A DNA stretch of 64,000 nt, from positions 100,468 to 164,467 of the forward strand of contig NZ_FNAG01000007.1 in NCBI RefSeq assembly GCF_900101825.1, in the 5' to 3' direction. This document shows, piece after piece, positions 51,954-60,915 of this stretch; the first letter of the stretch is position 1; each line of letters starts with the position of its first letter. The translations under genes were made by a program, and so were the position numbers. This stretch comes from Aquimonas voraii. Lineage in GTDB: Bacteria > Pseudomonadota > Gammaproteobacteria > Xanthomonadales > Xanthomonadaceae. The notes under the pieces were generated by a model. That model was not told the DNA's origin. It saw nothing but the letters and a program-made list of their open reading frames with translations, and searched no databases.

Positions 51954-52664
51954 TTACTGCGCGGCGACGATTTCGATCAGCTCGACCTCGAACTTCAGGG
52001 TCGCGTTCGGACCGATCGGACCGGGCGTGCCGTTCTCGCCGTAGGCCAGCTCGGAGGGCAGCCACAGGGTGTACTTGCTGCCGACCGGCATCAACTGCAG
52101 GGCCTCGGTCCAGCCGGGGATGACCTGGTTCAGGGCGAACTGGGCCGGCTGGCCGCGATCGACCGAGCTGTCGAACTTGGTGCCGTCCAGCAGGGTGCCG
52201 GTGTAGTGCACCTTGACCGTGTCGGTGGCGGCCGGACGCGGACCATCGCCTTCCTTCTCGACCTTGTACTGCAGACCCGACTCGGTGGTCTTCACGCCCG
52301 GCTTGGTCTTGTTCTCGGCCAGGAAAGCCTCGCCAGCCTCACGGTTGGTCTTGGCCGCGGCCTGCATCTCGGCCTCGCGCTTCGCCTGCAGTTTCTGGCC
52401 GAAAGCCTGCTGCACGGCCATCGCCTCTTCCTGGCTGAGCGCCGGCTCTTCGCCCGACAGGCCGGTCTCGATGCCGCGCATCAGCACTTTGAGGTCGACC
52501 TCATCCTTGATCTGCACCAGCGAGCCGGCGATCTGCAGGCCGATCACGTAGCTGATCTTGTCCTTCTCGGTTTCCAGCTTGTCGTTCGCGACCGCGAAGG
52601 ACGAAAACCCGACCACAGCGGCGGTGGCCGCGGCGAGCAGGGTGGTGCGCAGGGAATGCTTCAT
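51954..52664 (-). CDS. FKBP-type peptidyl-prolyl isomerase, FkpA/Mip-like
   Basis: A 236-residue periplasmic isomerase and chaperone. The signal peptide ([21 protein letters not shown]) is followed by an N-terminal helical dimerisation domain ([23 protein letters not shown], then long charged helices) and a C-terminal FKBP domain: [64 protein letters not shown]. Length and layout match FkpA and Legionella Mip. It helps folding of envelope proteins. A strong terminator follows. Confidence 0.93.
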   Translation of the reverse strand: MKHSLRTTLLAAATAAVVGFSSFAVANDKLETEKDKISYVIGLQIAGSLVQIKDEVDLKVLMRGIETGLSGEEPALSQEEAMAVQQAFGQKLQAKREAEMQAAAKTNREAGEAFLAENKTKPGVKTTESGLQYKVEKEGDGPRPAATDTVKVHYTGTLLDGTKFDSSVDRGQPAQFALNQVIPGWTEALQLMPVGSKYTLWLPSELAYGENGTPGPIGPNATLKFEVELIEIVAAQ

Positions 52665-52793
52665 GGGTTCTCCAACAGGATGGGCGCCGTGAGTCCGACG
52701 GCGACGGGGCGCGGTATTGTGGGCTGGCCCCCTCGGGGGCGCAACGCCGGCACCACGGATGCGCGTCGGGGCGAAAGGTTCCCGGAGGCGATT

Positions 52794-53219
52794 TCAGGCG
52801 AACAGCGCAGTCACCGCCAGCACGTGACAGCCGAGCACCACGGCGGTCAAGAGGGCGCGCAGCCGTCGGAACCAGGCCGGGGCAGGCAGGCGGTCGGCCG
52901 GTCCGTCGAGCCACCATTGGCCAACGAAGCCGCAGGCCAGCAGCAGCAGAGCGGCGGCCGGCGGCGCCTGCAGCGCAGCCCAGGCCCACAGGCTCGGCAG
53001 CACGGCCCAGACGTACTCCACGGGGCGGTCGGCGGAGAGCCCGCGCCCCCAGCGGACACCGCCCAGGAAGGACAGGATCAAGGCCGAGTAGCCAAGCAGG
53101 GCCGGCTGCGCCAGCGCACGCCAGTCCGGCGACCACACAGACACCGACAGCAGCAGGAAGGGCAGCAGCCCAGCCAGGCCCAGCCACACCGCCATGCGTT
53201 CGGACGCGCGCACCTTCAC
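52794..53219 (-). CDS. DUF3429 membrane protein
   Basis: A 141-residue protein with about four membrane helices (MAVWLGLAGLLPFLLLSVSVW; LLGYSALILSFLGGVRWG; VWAVLPSLWAWAALQAPPAAALLLLACGFV in two; LLTAVVLGCHVLAVTALFA). SFLGGVRWG is the mark of DUF3429. The GTG start at 53219 lies behind AAGGAGAGA (53225-53233, minus), so I prefer it over longer frames. Function unknown; such proteins are common in Xanthomonadales and alphaproteobacteria. It is divergent from the NTF2-like gene, with only 59 bases between starts. Confidence 0.8.
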   Translation of the reverse strand: MKVRASERMAVWLGLAGLLPFLLLSVSVWSPDWRALAQPALLGYSALILSFLGGVRWGRGLSADRPVEYVWAVLPSLWAWAALQAPPAAALLLLACGFVGQWWLDGPADRLPAPAWFRRLRALLTAVVLGCHVLAVTALFA

Positions 53220-53278
53220 TTGGGTCTCTCCTTGCCTTGGTTCATTCTGCCGCGCATTCCAACCCACGGAGCCCGACC

Positions 53279-53779
53279 TTGGAAACACTCTCTGAACTTG
53301 AGCGCCTGCGCGTCCTGCATCCCGCGCAGCTCGCCGCGGGCAGCGCCGAGGAGGCGGACGCGCTGGCGCGCTTCGCCGCCTTCTTCCAAAGCTTCGCCGG
53401 CGATCGCATCGAGCGCCTGCTGCCTGCGACCTATGCGGACGACGTCTACTTCAACGACACCTTGAAGCCAGTGCGCGGCCGTGCCGCTCTCGCCCACTAC
53501 CTGCACGACAGCGCCGATGCCGTCGAGGACTGCCGGGTGCAGGTGCTGTCGAACACGCGGACGGCGGAAGGCGAGTACCTGGTGCGCTGGCGCATGGTCA
53601 TCCGCTTCAAGCGCTTCCGTCGCGGCGTGGACACCGCGACGGTGGGCATGTCGCACCTGCGCTTCAACGCGCAGGGACTGGTTGTCTATCACCAGGACTA
53701 CTGGAACGCCGCCGACGGCCTTTATGAGCACATCCCATTGCTCGGCAGCCTGATCCGCCTGGTCAAGCGCCGACTGTAG
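53279..53779 (+). CDS. NTF2-like/SnoaL-fold protein
   Basis: A 166-residue protein. ARFAAFFQSFAGDRIERLLPATYADDVYFNDTLKPVRGRAALAHYLHDSAD followed by VRWRMVIRF and GMSHLRFNAQGLVVYHQDYWNAADGLYEHIPLLGSLIRLVKRRL is the nuclear-transport-factor-2 cone fold, close to proteins annotated as polyketide cyclase SnoaL-like or DUF2358. The likely start is TTG 53279 behind CGGAG; an in-frame TTG at 53237 is an alternative. No catalytic assignment is possible; the C-terminal IPLLGSLIRLVKRR could touch membrane. Confidence 0.75.
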   Translation: METLSELERLRVLHPAQLAAGSAEEADALARFAAFFQSFAGDRIERLLPATYADDVYFNDTLKPVRGRAALAHYLHDSADAVEDCRVQVLSNTRTAEGEYLVRWRMVIRFKRFRRGVDTATVGMSHLRFNAQGLVVYHQDYWNAADGLYEHIPLLGSLIRLVKRRL

Positions 53780-53804
53780 TCATCGGTACGGGCCGATCCG
53801 CAGA

Positions 53805-54359
53805 TCAGGAACCGCCAAGCAGCTTTTCGATCTCGGCGCGCAGGGCCGGATCGTCCGGACGCGTGCGGCTGCCGAAGCTGGCCACCACCTCGCCCTCGCG
53901 GTTCAGCAGGTACTTGTGGAAGTTCCAGCCCGGCGCCTGACCTGTGGCCTCGGTCAACTCCCGATAGAAGGGCACGGCCTGCTCGCCCTTGACCGAGACT
54001 TTCTCGAACATCGGGAACTTGACCGCGTAGGTGTTGGTGCAGAACTCGGCGATCTGCGCCTCATCGTCGAATTCCTGGTCCATGAAATCGCCAGACGGGA
54101 AACCGAGCACGGCGAAGCCGCGGCCCGACAGCTCCTGGTGCAACGCTTCGAGACCCTCGTACTGCGGCGTGAAGCCGCACTTGCTGGCGGTGTTCACCAC
54201 CAGCAGCACCTGGCCCTCATAGCGCTCGCAGAGGCTCACCGGCTCCTTGCCGGCCAGAGGGCGGAAGCTCTCACCCTCGAGGACGCCACAGGCGGCCAGA
54301 GCCGTCAGGGGACTGGCGAGGGACAGCGAGAGCAGCAGGGCGGCGGGCTTGAAGCGCAT
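53805..54359 (-). CDS. Exported glutathione peroxidase-like protein
   Basis: A 184-residue thiol peroxidase. It starts with a signal peptide (ALLLSLSLASPLTALA), so this copy is periplasmic. The peroxidatic Cys lies in VVNTASKCGFTPQYEGL. The second motif reads GFPSGDFMDQEF where most members have GFPCNQF; the resolving Cys of thioredoxin-dependent types may be the Cys of EFCTNTY. WNFHKYLLNREGEV is the third motif. It reduces peroxides, probably with a thioredoxin-like donor. Convergent with the NTF2-like gene, 25 bases apart. Confidence 0.9.
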   Translation of the reverse strand: MRFKPAALLLSLSLASPLTALAACGVLEGESFRPLAGKEPVSLCERYEGQVLLVVNTASKCGFTPQYEGLEALHQELSGRGFAVLGFPSGDFMDQEFDDEAQIAEFCTNTYAVKFPMFEKVSVKGEQAVPFYRELTEATGQAPGWNFHKYLLNREGEVVASFGSRTRPDDPALRAEIEKLLGGS

Positions 54360-54526
54360 GGCGAGGGGTCCGAGAGCAGGGAAACAGCCGCCGAGGCTAC
54401 GCTGCGGGTGTCAGCGTGGAGTGAAGCCGGCCCCATGTCGCCTTCGCGTCTCGTTCTGCGTATACACAGTGTCGACGCGCGAGGACGACCGCGCGACCCC
54501 AACGCCCTGCCCCACGGAGATACTCC

Positions 54527-55519
54527 ATGATGGATTTCAGCCTCGGCCAGATCCTCGGCCTGCTGCTTCGCACCCTGCCCTTCCTGCTGCTGCGGCTGGC
54601 CGTATACCTCGGCATCACCCTGGCCTACGTGATCGCCACCGGCGGTGGCGCCGGCATCGGCTATCTGTTCGGCAAGGTCGCTGCCGACCCCGGCGCCGGC
54701 AGCGCCTGGGGCGCCTTCATCGGTTTCGGCCTGATCAGCGGCGTGCTTTATTGGGCGCGCGAATACCTGCTCTACCTGGTCAAGGCCGGGCACATCGCCG
54801 TGCTGGCCGAGTTGCTTCAGGGCAAGGAGATTCCAGGCGGCCGCGGCCAGCTGGAGCACGCTTCGGCCGTGGTCAAGGAGCGCTTCGTCGAAAGCTCGGT
54901 GCTGTTCGGCGTGGACCAACTCATCAAGGGCATCCTGCGGGTGTTCAACCGCGCCATGCTGATGATCGCGAACTTCCTGCCGATCCCTGGCCTCGACGGC
55001 CTGGTCAAGTTCGTCAACACCGTGATCAACACCTCGCTGACCTACGTCGACGAAGTGATCCTCGCCCATGCCATCCGCACCGGCAGCACCAATGCCTGGG
55101 CCTCGGCGCGCGACGCCGTGGTGCTCTACGCGCAGAACTACAAGACGATGCTGAAGAACGCGGTCTGGCTGACCTTCGTCATCTGGGGCCTGACGCTGGC
55201 GATCTTCCTGCTGGTGATCGGGCCGGTGGCGCTGATCGCGAACTTCTTCCCGGGCCTCGCCGGCTTCTGGACCTTCGCACTCGCCATCGTCACCGCGATC
55301 TGCCTGAAAGCCGCGCTGGTGGATCCGCTGGCCATGGCCGCGCTGATGCAGGTGTTCTTCAAGGTCACCGAAGGGCAGACGCCCGATCCGCAGTGGTCAG
55401 CCAAGCTCGAAGGCATGTCGGACAAGTTCAAGGAACTGAAGGACAAGGCCGGGCTCACGCCACCGCAGACGGTGCCCGGCGCGCCCGCCGCAGCGCCGCC
55501 GCCCCCGCCCGCGCTCTGA
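54527..55519 (+). CDS. Unknown polytopic membrane protein
   Basis: A 330-residue protein I do not recognise. It has about six membrane segments (TLPFLLLRLAVYLGITLAYVIATGGGAGIGYLFG; WGAFIGFGLISGVLYWAREYLLYLV; MLMIANFLPIPG; TFVIWGLTLAIFLLVIGPVALIANFF; FWTFALAIVTAICLKAALV), a central cytoplasmic-looking region (LEHASAVVKERFVESSVLFGVDQLIKGILRVF), and a soluble Pro-rich C-terminus. ATG 54527 follows GGAGATACTCC. A hairpin follows the stop. Orthologs may exist widely, but the function is not known to me. Confidence 0.75.
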   Translation: MMDFSLGQILGLLLRTLPFLLLRLAVYLGITLAYVIATGGGAGIGYLFGKVAADPGAGSAWGAFIGFGLISGVLYWAREYLLYLVKAGHIAVLAELLQGKEIPGGRGQLEHASAVVKERFVESSVLFGVDQLIKGILRVFNRAMLMIANFLPIPGLDGLVKFVNTVINTSLTYVDEVILAHAIRTGSTNAWASARDAVVLYAQNYKTMLKNAVWLTFVIWGLTLAIFLLVIGPVALIANFFPGLAGFWTFALAIVTAICLKAALVDPLAMAALMQVFFKVTEGQTPDPQWSAKLEGMSDKFKELKDKAGLTPPQTVPGAPAAAPPPPPAL

Positions 55520-55543
55520 AGCCCCGGCCAGCACCGTGATAGT

Positions 55544-55571
55544 CCTGAGGCCCCGCTCGCGGGGCCTCAGG
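55544..55571. terminator. Perfect 12-bp hairpin after the membrane protein
   Basis: CCTGAGGCCCCG and its exact complement are separated by CTCG, 25 bases beyond the stop. There is no T-tract on either side; the palindromic stem would serve both strands. Confidence 0.6.
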
Positions 55572-55664
55572 CGCTTCGGCAGGGCGATCCGCGGCACGCG
55601 TTAGGCGCCATAATCCGGCCCCCGCCCCGCGCGGCCCCACGCCGTCCAACCGCCGAGACCCTGC

Positions 55665-58238
55665 ATGAAGCTGTTCGCCCGCTTTCGCCGCCCGCTGTGG
55701 GAACACCCTGAAACCCTGCGTCGCGCCGAGGCCGTGCGCTCGGAGACCGCGCCCGAGCTGGTCCGCCTGCTGCCGCAGATCGCCGCCAGCGACAGCGCCG
55801 CCGAAGTGCGGCGCGCAGCCATCGCCCGTATCGACAGCGCCGACACCCTGCTGGGCCTGTTGCCGGCCGAAAAGGACAGCGGCTGCCGCGAGGCCATCCT
55901 TGGCCGCGTCCGCGCCCGCCTGCTGGATGCCAAAGTGCCCGCCGCCGAGCGCCAACAGCTCGCCAGCCATTCCGCCTTGCCGGCCGAGCTGGCCGAGACC
56001 ATGGCGGAATCGGCGCCCGAGCCCGAACTGCGCGAAGCAGCGGTGCTGCGACTCAACAAGCCCGGCCTGCTGCAGCGGCGCTGCCTGAAGGACCCGGACC
56101 CGGCCCTGCGTCTGCGGCTGCTGGAGCGCATTTCCGATGAGGCCACGCTGGACCGGATCGCCGAAGCGGCGCGCGGCCAGGACAAGGCGCTGTCGCGCCG
56201 CGCCCGCGAAAAAGCCGATGCGCTGAAGCTCGCGCGTGGAGACGCTGGCGCGATCAACCAGCGCGCCCTGCAGCTCGGCAGCGCCTTCGACGCACTCGCG
56301 CGCAGCCTGCCGACCGATGCCGACGAGCAGCTCGCCTCGCTGGAGACCGAAGTCGAGCAGCTGGCGCCGCGGCTCGACGCGGCCCTGCTGCGTCGCCTGC
56401 AGGGCCATGCCGCCAGCGCTCGCGCAGCGGTCAATGCGCTGAAGACAGCCCACCTGCCGAAGCCCGAGCCGCAGCCCGCCGCCCTCGAAGCGGCGCTCAT
56501 CGAAGCCGGCGCCGTCGATGAAGCGGCGACGGCAGCCGCGACAGTCGCGGCCGAGCCGGCGGACGACGCGGTGGGCGAGGCTTCGGCAGCCGACACCGCG
56601 AGGGTGACTCCGGTCGATGCCGACGGGGCCGCCAACCCAGCGAACGACACCATCACGGTCACGCCTGCGCCCGCAGCCGCCGCCCAGCCGCCCGACGAAG
56701 CGTTGCGCGAAGCACTCAGGCAGGGCCTCGCTGGCGTCGAGGACCAGCGCCTCGGCATCGCCAAGCCCGCGCTGGAAGCCGCCCGCGCGCGGCTGGCCGC
56801 CGGCGTCAAACCCACGCCCGGTCAGCGCGACAAGCTGCGCGAGCTGGAAGCCGGCGTCGCCGACATGGAGCGCTGGCAGCGCTGGGCCGGCAACAAGGTG
56901 CGCGCGCGCCTCTGCGATGAGGTCGAGGCCTTGATCGGTTCCGGCCTGCATCCCGATGCCGTTGCCAACCGGGTCAAGGAGCTGCAGGACGAATGGGCCA
57001 AGGTCGAAGCGGCGGAGCCCGACCATGGCGAACACGCGACCGGGATCGGCAAGCGCTTCCGCGCGCTCTGCCACCGCGCGCTGGCGCCGGCGCGACCCTA
57101 CTTCGAGCAGCGCCGCGCCCTGCGCTCGCAGAAGGCCAGCGAGATCGACGCCGCCATCGCCGCACTGGCGACCGACATCGAGCAGGCGCCGGACGATCTC
57201 AAGCCCCTGCGCGAGCGTGTCGTTGCCGCGCTGCGCCAGCTGGATGAAGTCGAGCCGCGCGCCCGCGCTGCTCTGGGCAAGCGCCTGCGCGCCCAGCTCG
57301 ATCAGCTCGACGCCCTGCGCGATGCACGCAACCAGGCGGCAGTCGAGGGCAAGCAGGCCCTGCTGGAGCGCCTGCGCTTCGCCGCCCGCGGCGACGCCAC
57401 CCAGGCCATCAACGTCGCCAAGGCGATCCAGCAGGAGTGGCGCACCGCGCCGCGCGCGGACCGCAAGACCGAGGACCGCCTCTGGGCTGAGCTGCGCGGC
57501 ATCGTCGACCCGCTGTTCGAGGCCGCGCGTGCCGGCGCGCAGGCGCGCACCGAAGCCCTGGCCGCGGTCGAAGCCGAGCGTCGCGGACTGGTCGAGGCCG
57601 TGCAGGCCCTGGCGCAGGCCGAGGACCTCGGCCAGATCGACGCCCAGCTGGCCGAGCTTGAAGCGCGCTGGCAGGCGCAGCAGCCGCAGCTCGAAGAGGC
57701 AGCGGGCGATGCGCGGCCCGGTCGCAACCCGCGCGATCGTTCGCAGCCCGAACGGGGCGAGCGTGGCGATCGCCAGGACCGCCGCCCGCGCCCGCCGCGC
57801 GCGGCCGAAGGCAGCCTCGAGCGCGAGTTCGAGAAGGCCGTGGAGCGCCTGCGCGCCGCCCAGAAGACACAGCGTGAGGCACGCGCGAAGCAGTCGCTGC
57901 AGTCCCTCCTCGATGCCGCCCTAGACCCTTCGAAGGAAGAGGCGCTTGGCGAATCGGAGCGTCGTGAACTGAGCACCGCCCGCAGCCGCGATGTCAGCGG
58001 CGAGAGCCGCGAGGACGCGCTGATCGGCCTTGAACTCGACGCCGGCATCGACAGCCCCGCCGACGCCGCCGCACGCCGTCGCGAACTGCAGATGCAGCGT
58101 CTGGCCGAGCGCATGGGCAGCGGCAGCGCGCGCCCCGACGCGCGTGCGGCGCTGCTGGCTTGGGCCGCACATGCGCCGCAGGCCGATGCCGCGCAGAACG
58201 CCCGCGCCGCGCGCGCACTGAACGCCCTGCTGGGATGA
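55665..58238 (+). CDS. DUF349 coiled-coil protein (857 aa)
   Basis: A large soluble, mostly alpha-helical protein. The first ~170 residues are HEAT-like helical pairs (APELVRLLPQIAASDSAAEVRRAAIARI, LREAAVLRL). An Ala/Pro/Val-rich spacer (about 265-345) leads to DUF349 repeats (GVADMERWQRWAGNKVRARLCDEVEALI, ANRVKELQDEWAKVE, GIGKRFRALCHRALAPARPYFEQRRALR). The C-terminus carries a basic Arg/Asp/Pro segment near 690 and a helical tail. DUF349 proteins are common in gammaproteobacteria and Actinobacteria with no firm role. TGA overlaps the next gene's ATG (ATGA). Confidence 0.85.
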   Translation: MKLFARFRRPLWEHPETLRRAEAVRSETAPELVRLLPQIAASDSAAEVRRAAIARIDSADTLLGLLPAEKDSGCREAILGRVRARLLDAKVPAAERQQLASHSALPAELAETMAESAPEPELREAAVLRLNKPGLLQRRCLKDPDPALRLRLLERISDEATLDRIAEAARGQDKALSRRAREKADALKLARGDAGAINQRALQLGSAFDALARSLPTDADEQLASLETEVEQLAPRLDAALLRRLQGHAASARAAVNALKTAHLPKPEPQPAALEAALIEAGAVDEAATAAATVAAEPADDAVGEASAADTARVTPVDADGAANPANDTITVTPAPAAAAQPPDEALREALRQGLAGVEDQRLGIAKPALEAARARLAAGVKPTPGQRDKLRELEAGVADMERWQRWAGNKVRARLCDEVEALIGSGLHPDAVANRVKELQDEWAKVEAAEPDHGEHATGIGKRFRALCHRALAPARPYFEQRRALRSQKASEIDAAIAALATDIEQAPDDLKPLRERVVAALRQLDEVEPRARAALGKRLRAQLDQLDALRDARNQAAVEGKQALLERLRFAARGDATQAINVAKAIQQEWRTAPRADRKTEDRLWAELRGIVDPLFEAARAGAQARTEALAAVEAERRGLVEAVQALAQAEDLGQIDAQLAELEARWQAQQPQLEEAAGDARPGRNPRDRSQPERGERGDRQDRRPRPPRAAEGSLEREFEKAVERLRAAQKTQREARAKQSLQSLLDAALDPSKEEALGESERRELSTARSRDVSGESREDALIGLELDAGIDSPADAAARRRELQMQRLAERMGSGSARPDARAALLAWAAHAPQADAAQNARAARALNALLG

Positions 58239-59527
58239 GCTTCGATCTGCTGGTGCGCAACGCCGCGTTGGCCGACGGCCGGCGCGGCGTCGATGTCGGC
58301 GTGCGCGGCGGTCGCATCGCTGCGATCGCGCCGAACCTGCCGGCCGAGCACGTCGGCGAGGTCATCGACGCGCGCGGTCGCCTGCTCAGCGCGCCCTTCG
58401 TCGACGCCCACTTCCACATGGACGCCACGCTCTCGCTGGGTCTGCCTCGGCTGAACGCCAGCGGCACCCTGCTCGAAGGCATCGCGCTGTGGGGCGAGCT
58501 GAAGCCCGATCTCACCGTCGAGGCCGTGGTGCGGCGCGCGCTGGCCTACTGCGACATGGCGGCCGCGCAGGGCCTGCTGCACATCCGCAGCCATGTCGAT
58601 GTCTGCGACCCGCGCCTGCTCGCCGTCGACGCTCTGCTGGAGGTCAAGCGCCAAGTCGCCGGCTACGTCGACCTGCAGCTGGTCGCCTTTCCGCAGGACG
58701 GCTACCTGCGCGCGCCGGGCGCCATCGAGAACCTCGAACGCGCGCTGGACCGCGGCGTCGAGGTGGTCGGCGGCATCCCGCACTTCGAACGCACGATGGC
58801 GGACGGCGCCGACAGCATCGCGCGCCTGTGTCGTCTCGCCGCCGAGCGCGGCCTGCGCGTCGACATGCACTGCGACGAGAGCGACGACCCGCACTCGCGC
58901 CACGTCGAAACGCTCGCCGCCGAAACGATCCGCTACGGCCTGCAGGGCCGGGTCACCGGCTCGCATCTGACCTCGATGCACAGCATGGACAATTACTACG
59001 TCTCCAAGCTGCTGCCGCTGATGGCCGAGGCGCGACTCTCTGCGGTGGCGAATCCGCTGATCAACATCACCCTGCAGGGCCGCCACGACAGCTACCCCAA
59101 GCGTCGCGGCATGACCCGCGTGCCCGAGCTGCTGGCCGCCGGCATCGACGTCGCCCTGGGGCAGGACTGCTGCATGGACCCCTGGTACAGCTTCGGCAGC
59201 GCAGACATGCTCGAAGTCGCCAGCATGGCCGTGCACGTGGCGCAGATGACCTCGCAGGACGGCATCCGCGCCTGCTTCGCCGGCGTCACCGACACCGCCG
59301 CGCGGGTGCTCGGCCTCGACGACTACGGCCTGCGCGAGGGCGGCCCGGCCGACTTCGTCCTGCTGCAGGCGGCCGACCCCTTCGAAGCGATCCGCCTGAA
59401 GGCCGCCCGACTTGCCGTGGTGCGGCGCGGACGCGTGATCGCACGCGCGCCGGAGCGGCGCAGCACGCTGGATCTTCCCGGCCGCCCGGCGCAGGTCGCG
59501 CTGGAGTTCGTGCCGGGCAGTCTTTGA
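58235..59527 (+). CDS. Amidohydrolase, cytosine deaminase (CodA)-like
   Basis: A 430-residue TIM-barrel metal-dependent hydrolase. H59-x-H61 (VDAHFHMDAT), HCDESDDPHSRHVETLA, GSHLTSMHSMDNYYVSKL, NPLINITLQGRHDSYPKRRGMTRV and LGQDCCMDPWYSFGSADML follow the CodA pattern closely, including the metal/catalytic Asp311. The residue after that Asp is Cys312 instead of the CodA Asp, and a second Cys follows, so substrate preference may differ (N-isopropylammelide or other aminopyrimidine/triazine-type hydrolases are alternatives). Starts inside the DUF349 stop by four bases and ends about 170 bases before the SET genes, which converge. Confidence 0.85.
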   Translation: MSFDLLVRNAALADGRRGVDVGVRGGRIAAIAPNLPAEHVGEVIDARGRLLSAPFVDAHFHMDATLSLGLPRLNASGTLLEGIALWGELKPDLTVEAVVRRALAYCDMAAAQGLLHIRSHVDVCDPRLLAVDALLEVKRQVAGYVDLQLVAFPQDGYLRAPGAIENLERALDRGVEVVGGIPHFERTMADGADSIARLCRLAAERGLRVDMHCDESDDPHSRHVETLAAETIRYGLQGRVTGSHLTSMHSMDNYYVSKLLPLMAEARLSAVANPLINITLQGRHDSYPKRRGMTRVPELLAAGIDVALGQDCCMDPWYSFGSADMLEVASMAVHVAQMTSQDGIRACFAGVTDTAARVLGLDDYGLREGGPADFVLLQAADPFEAIRLKAARLAVVRRGRVIARAPERRSTLDLPGRPAQVALEFVPGSL

Positions 59528-59698
59528 GGTGCAAGCACCAAGGCGACTCCCGGTCGGGAGTTTGCGCCCGATCGAGGGATCGCACCACGAACGTGGGCCA
59601 GACGACAGACAGCTCACGAGCCATGCAGTCCGCGAGGCCAGTGTCCAGCTGCGGAGGGCGAGCACCCACCCTGCGCGCCGCGACTGGAACGGGGGCCC

Positions 59699-60304
59699 TC
59701 AGCCGCTGACCGCGCGTCGCCGCGTGCTGCGCGATTGCAGCACATCGGCCAGGCTTTGAGTGAGGCTCAGGCGCGCGGACTGCAGGCGCTGCGGGTCGAG
59801 CAGGGGCCACAGCGGCTGCGGTGCGGATTCGATGAAATCCAGCGCCTGGGTCAGGGCACGGCGCACGGCGGCCACCGCTTCCGGCACCTGGCGATGGTCG
59901 ATGTCGCCGCGACAGCGCAGCGCGCCGCACTCGCAGTGGAAGGCCTCGCTGGGGCCCATGAACAGCGTGGCGTAGTCGTTGCTCAGCTGTTCGCCCGGCT
60001 CGATATCGCGCAGTGCGATCTCGAAGCCGAATTCGGTACCGCCGCAGTTGGGGGCGCAACTGTGGTTGACGTAGCGGCCGTGGTCCCACAGCAGCACACG
60101 GTGACGGCGGCCGTCGCTGAAGGTCCAGCGATCGACCAGCGGCGCCCAGCAGGCCGGAAGCACGGCGATCTCGGACTCCGGTATGGCCTGATCCAGCGCA
60201 TCCATCACCCAGACGAGCGTGCCGCGCGGGATGTGCTGGGTGGCGATCACGCCCTCGCCGACGACTGCATCGATCGGCACGCATCGCGTATGCGGATGCA
60301 TCAT
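59699..60304 (-). CDS. SET-domain protein (first of tandem pair)
   Basis: A 201-residue SET-family lysine methyltransferase-like protein. GEGVIATQHIPRGTLVWVMD is the SET N-flank, HGRYVNHSCAPNCG carries the SAM/knot motif N80-H-S-C, and GEQLSNDYA holds the catalytic Tyr. A post-SET type zinc knuckle CECGALRCRG is present. The ~65-residue C-terminus is helical. Substrate unknown. ATG 60304 (MMHPHTR) overlaps the upstream SET gene stop by four bases (ATGA); a second ATG one codon later is possible. Confidence 0.88.
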   Translation of the reverse strand: MMHPHTRCVPIDAVVGEGVIATQHIPRGTLVWVMDALDQAIPESEIAVLPACWAPLVDRWTFSDGRRHRVLLWDHGRYVNHSCAPNCGGTEFGFEIALRDIEPGEQLSNDYATLFMGPSEAFHCECGALRCRGDIDHRQVPEAVAAVRRALTQALDFIESAPQPLWPLLDPQRLQSARLSLTQSLADVLQSRSTRRRAVSG

Positions 60305-60915
60305 GGGCTCTGACCCTCCGCTGCCGGCACGTGGTAGGCGCGGGCCGAGGGCACCTCGACCGGAGTCCCCGAACGCAGCGCCGCCAGCAGCGGCAGATCG
60401 CGTGGGCCGGCTTTCGCATAGGGCAGCAGCGGTTGCGGCACCGTTCCCGCGAGTTCGAACGCCGCTCGAGCCTCGGCATCCCAGCGCTCGAAGAAGCGTT
60501 CGGCATCGTCGCGGCGGATCTCGCCCCGACAACTCAAGGCACCGCAGCGGCAGGCCATCGGCTGGACCAGATTCAGGGTGCCGTACTCGCAGGTGAGCTC
60601 CTCGCCGGGCTGGATGTCGCGCACCGCGATCTCGAAAGCGTCGCCGATACCACGGCTGGCCGGTGCGCAGGAATGGTTCATGTAGCGACCGAAGTCCCAG
60701 CAGAACACGAAGTCGCCATCGGCGGCCTGATAGGCGTAGCGGTCGACCTGCTGGCGCAGCAGCGCCGGCAGGGTCTCGCGCTCGGCGGCGCTCAGGATGC
60801 GGTCGAAGGGGTCGAGCACCCACAGAAAGGTGCCGCGGGGAATGAACTCGGTGGCGAACACGCCGTAGCCGATCTCGGCTGAGATGAAACGAAGCTCCGA
60901 ACTGGGGTGGATCAC
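60301..60915 (-). CDS. SET-domain protein (second of tandem pair)
   Basis: A 204-residue paralog of the neighbouring SET protein. GYGVFATEFIPRGTFLWVLDPFD, FGRYMNHSCAPASRG with N80-H-S-C at the same residue numbers, GEELTCEYGTL with catalytic Tyr, and the zinc knuckle CRCGALSCRG. GTG 60915 follows GGAGAACCC, a good ribosome-binding site. It is translated first, then the other copy by overlap. Bacterial SET proteins are uncommon and usually single; the pair suggests local duplication and possible heterodimer or division of labour. Confidence 0.88.
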   Translation of the reverse strand: MIHPSSELRFISAEIGYGVFATEFIPRGTFLWVLDPFDRILSAAERETLPALLRQQVDRYAYQAADGDFVFCWDFGRYMNHSCAPASRGIGDAFEIAVRDIQPGEELTCEYGTLNLVQPMACRCGALSCRGEIRRDDAERFFERWDAEARAAFELAGTVPQPLLPYAKAGPRDLPLLAALRSGTPVEVPSARAYHVPAAEGQSP

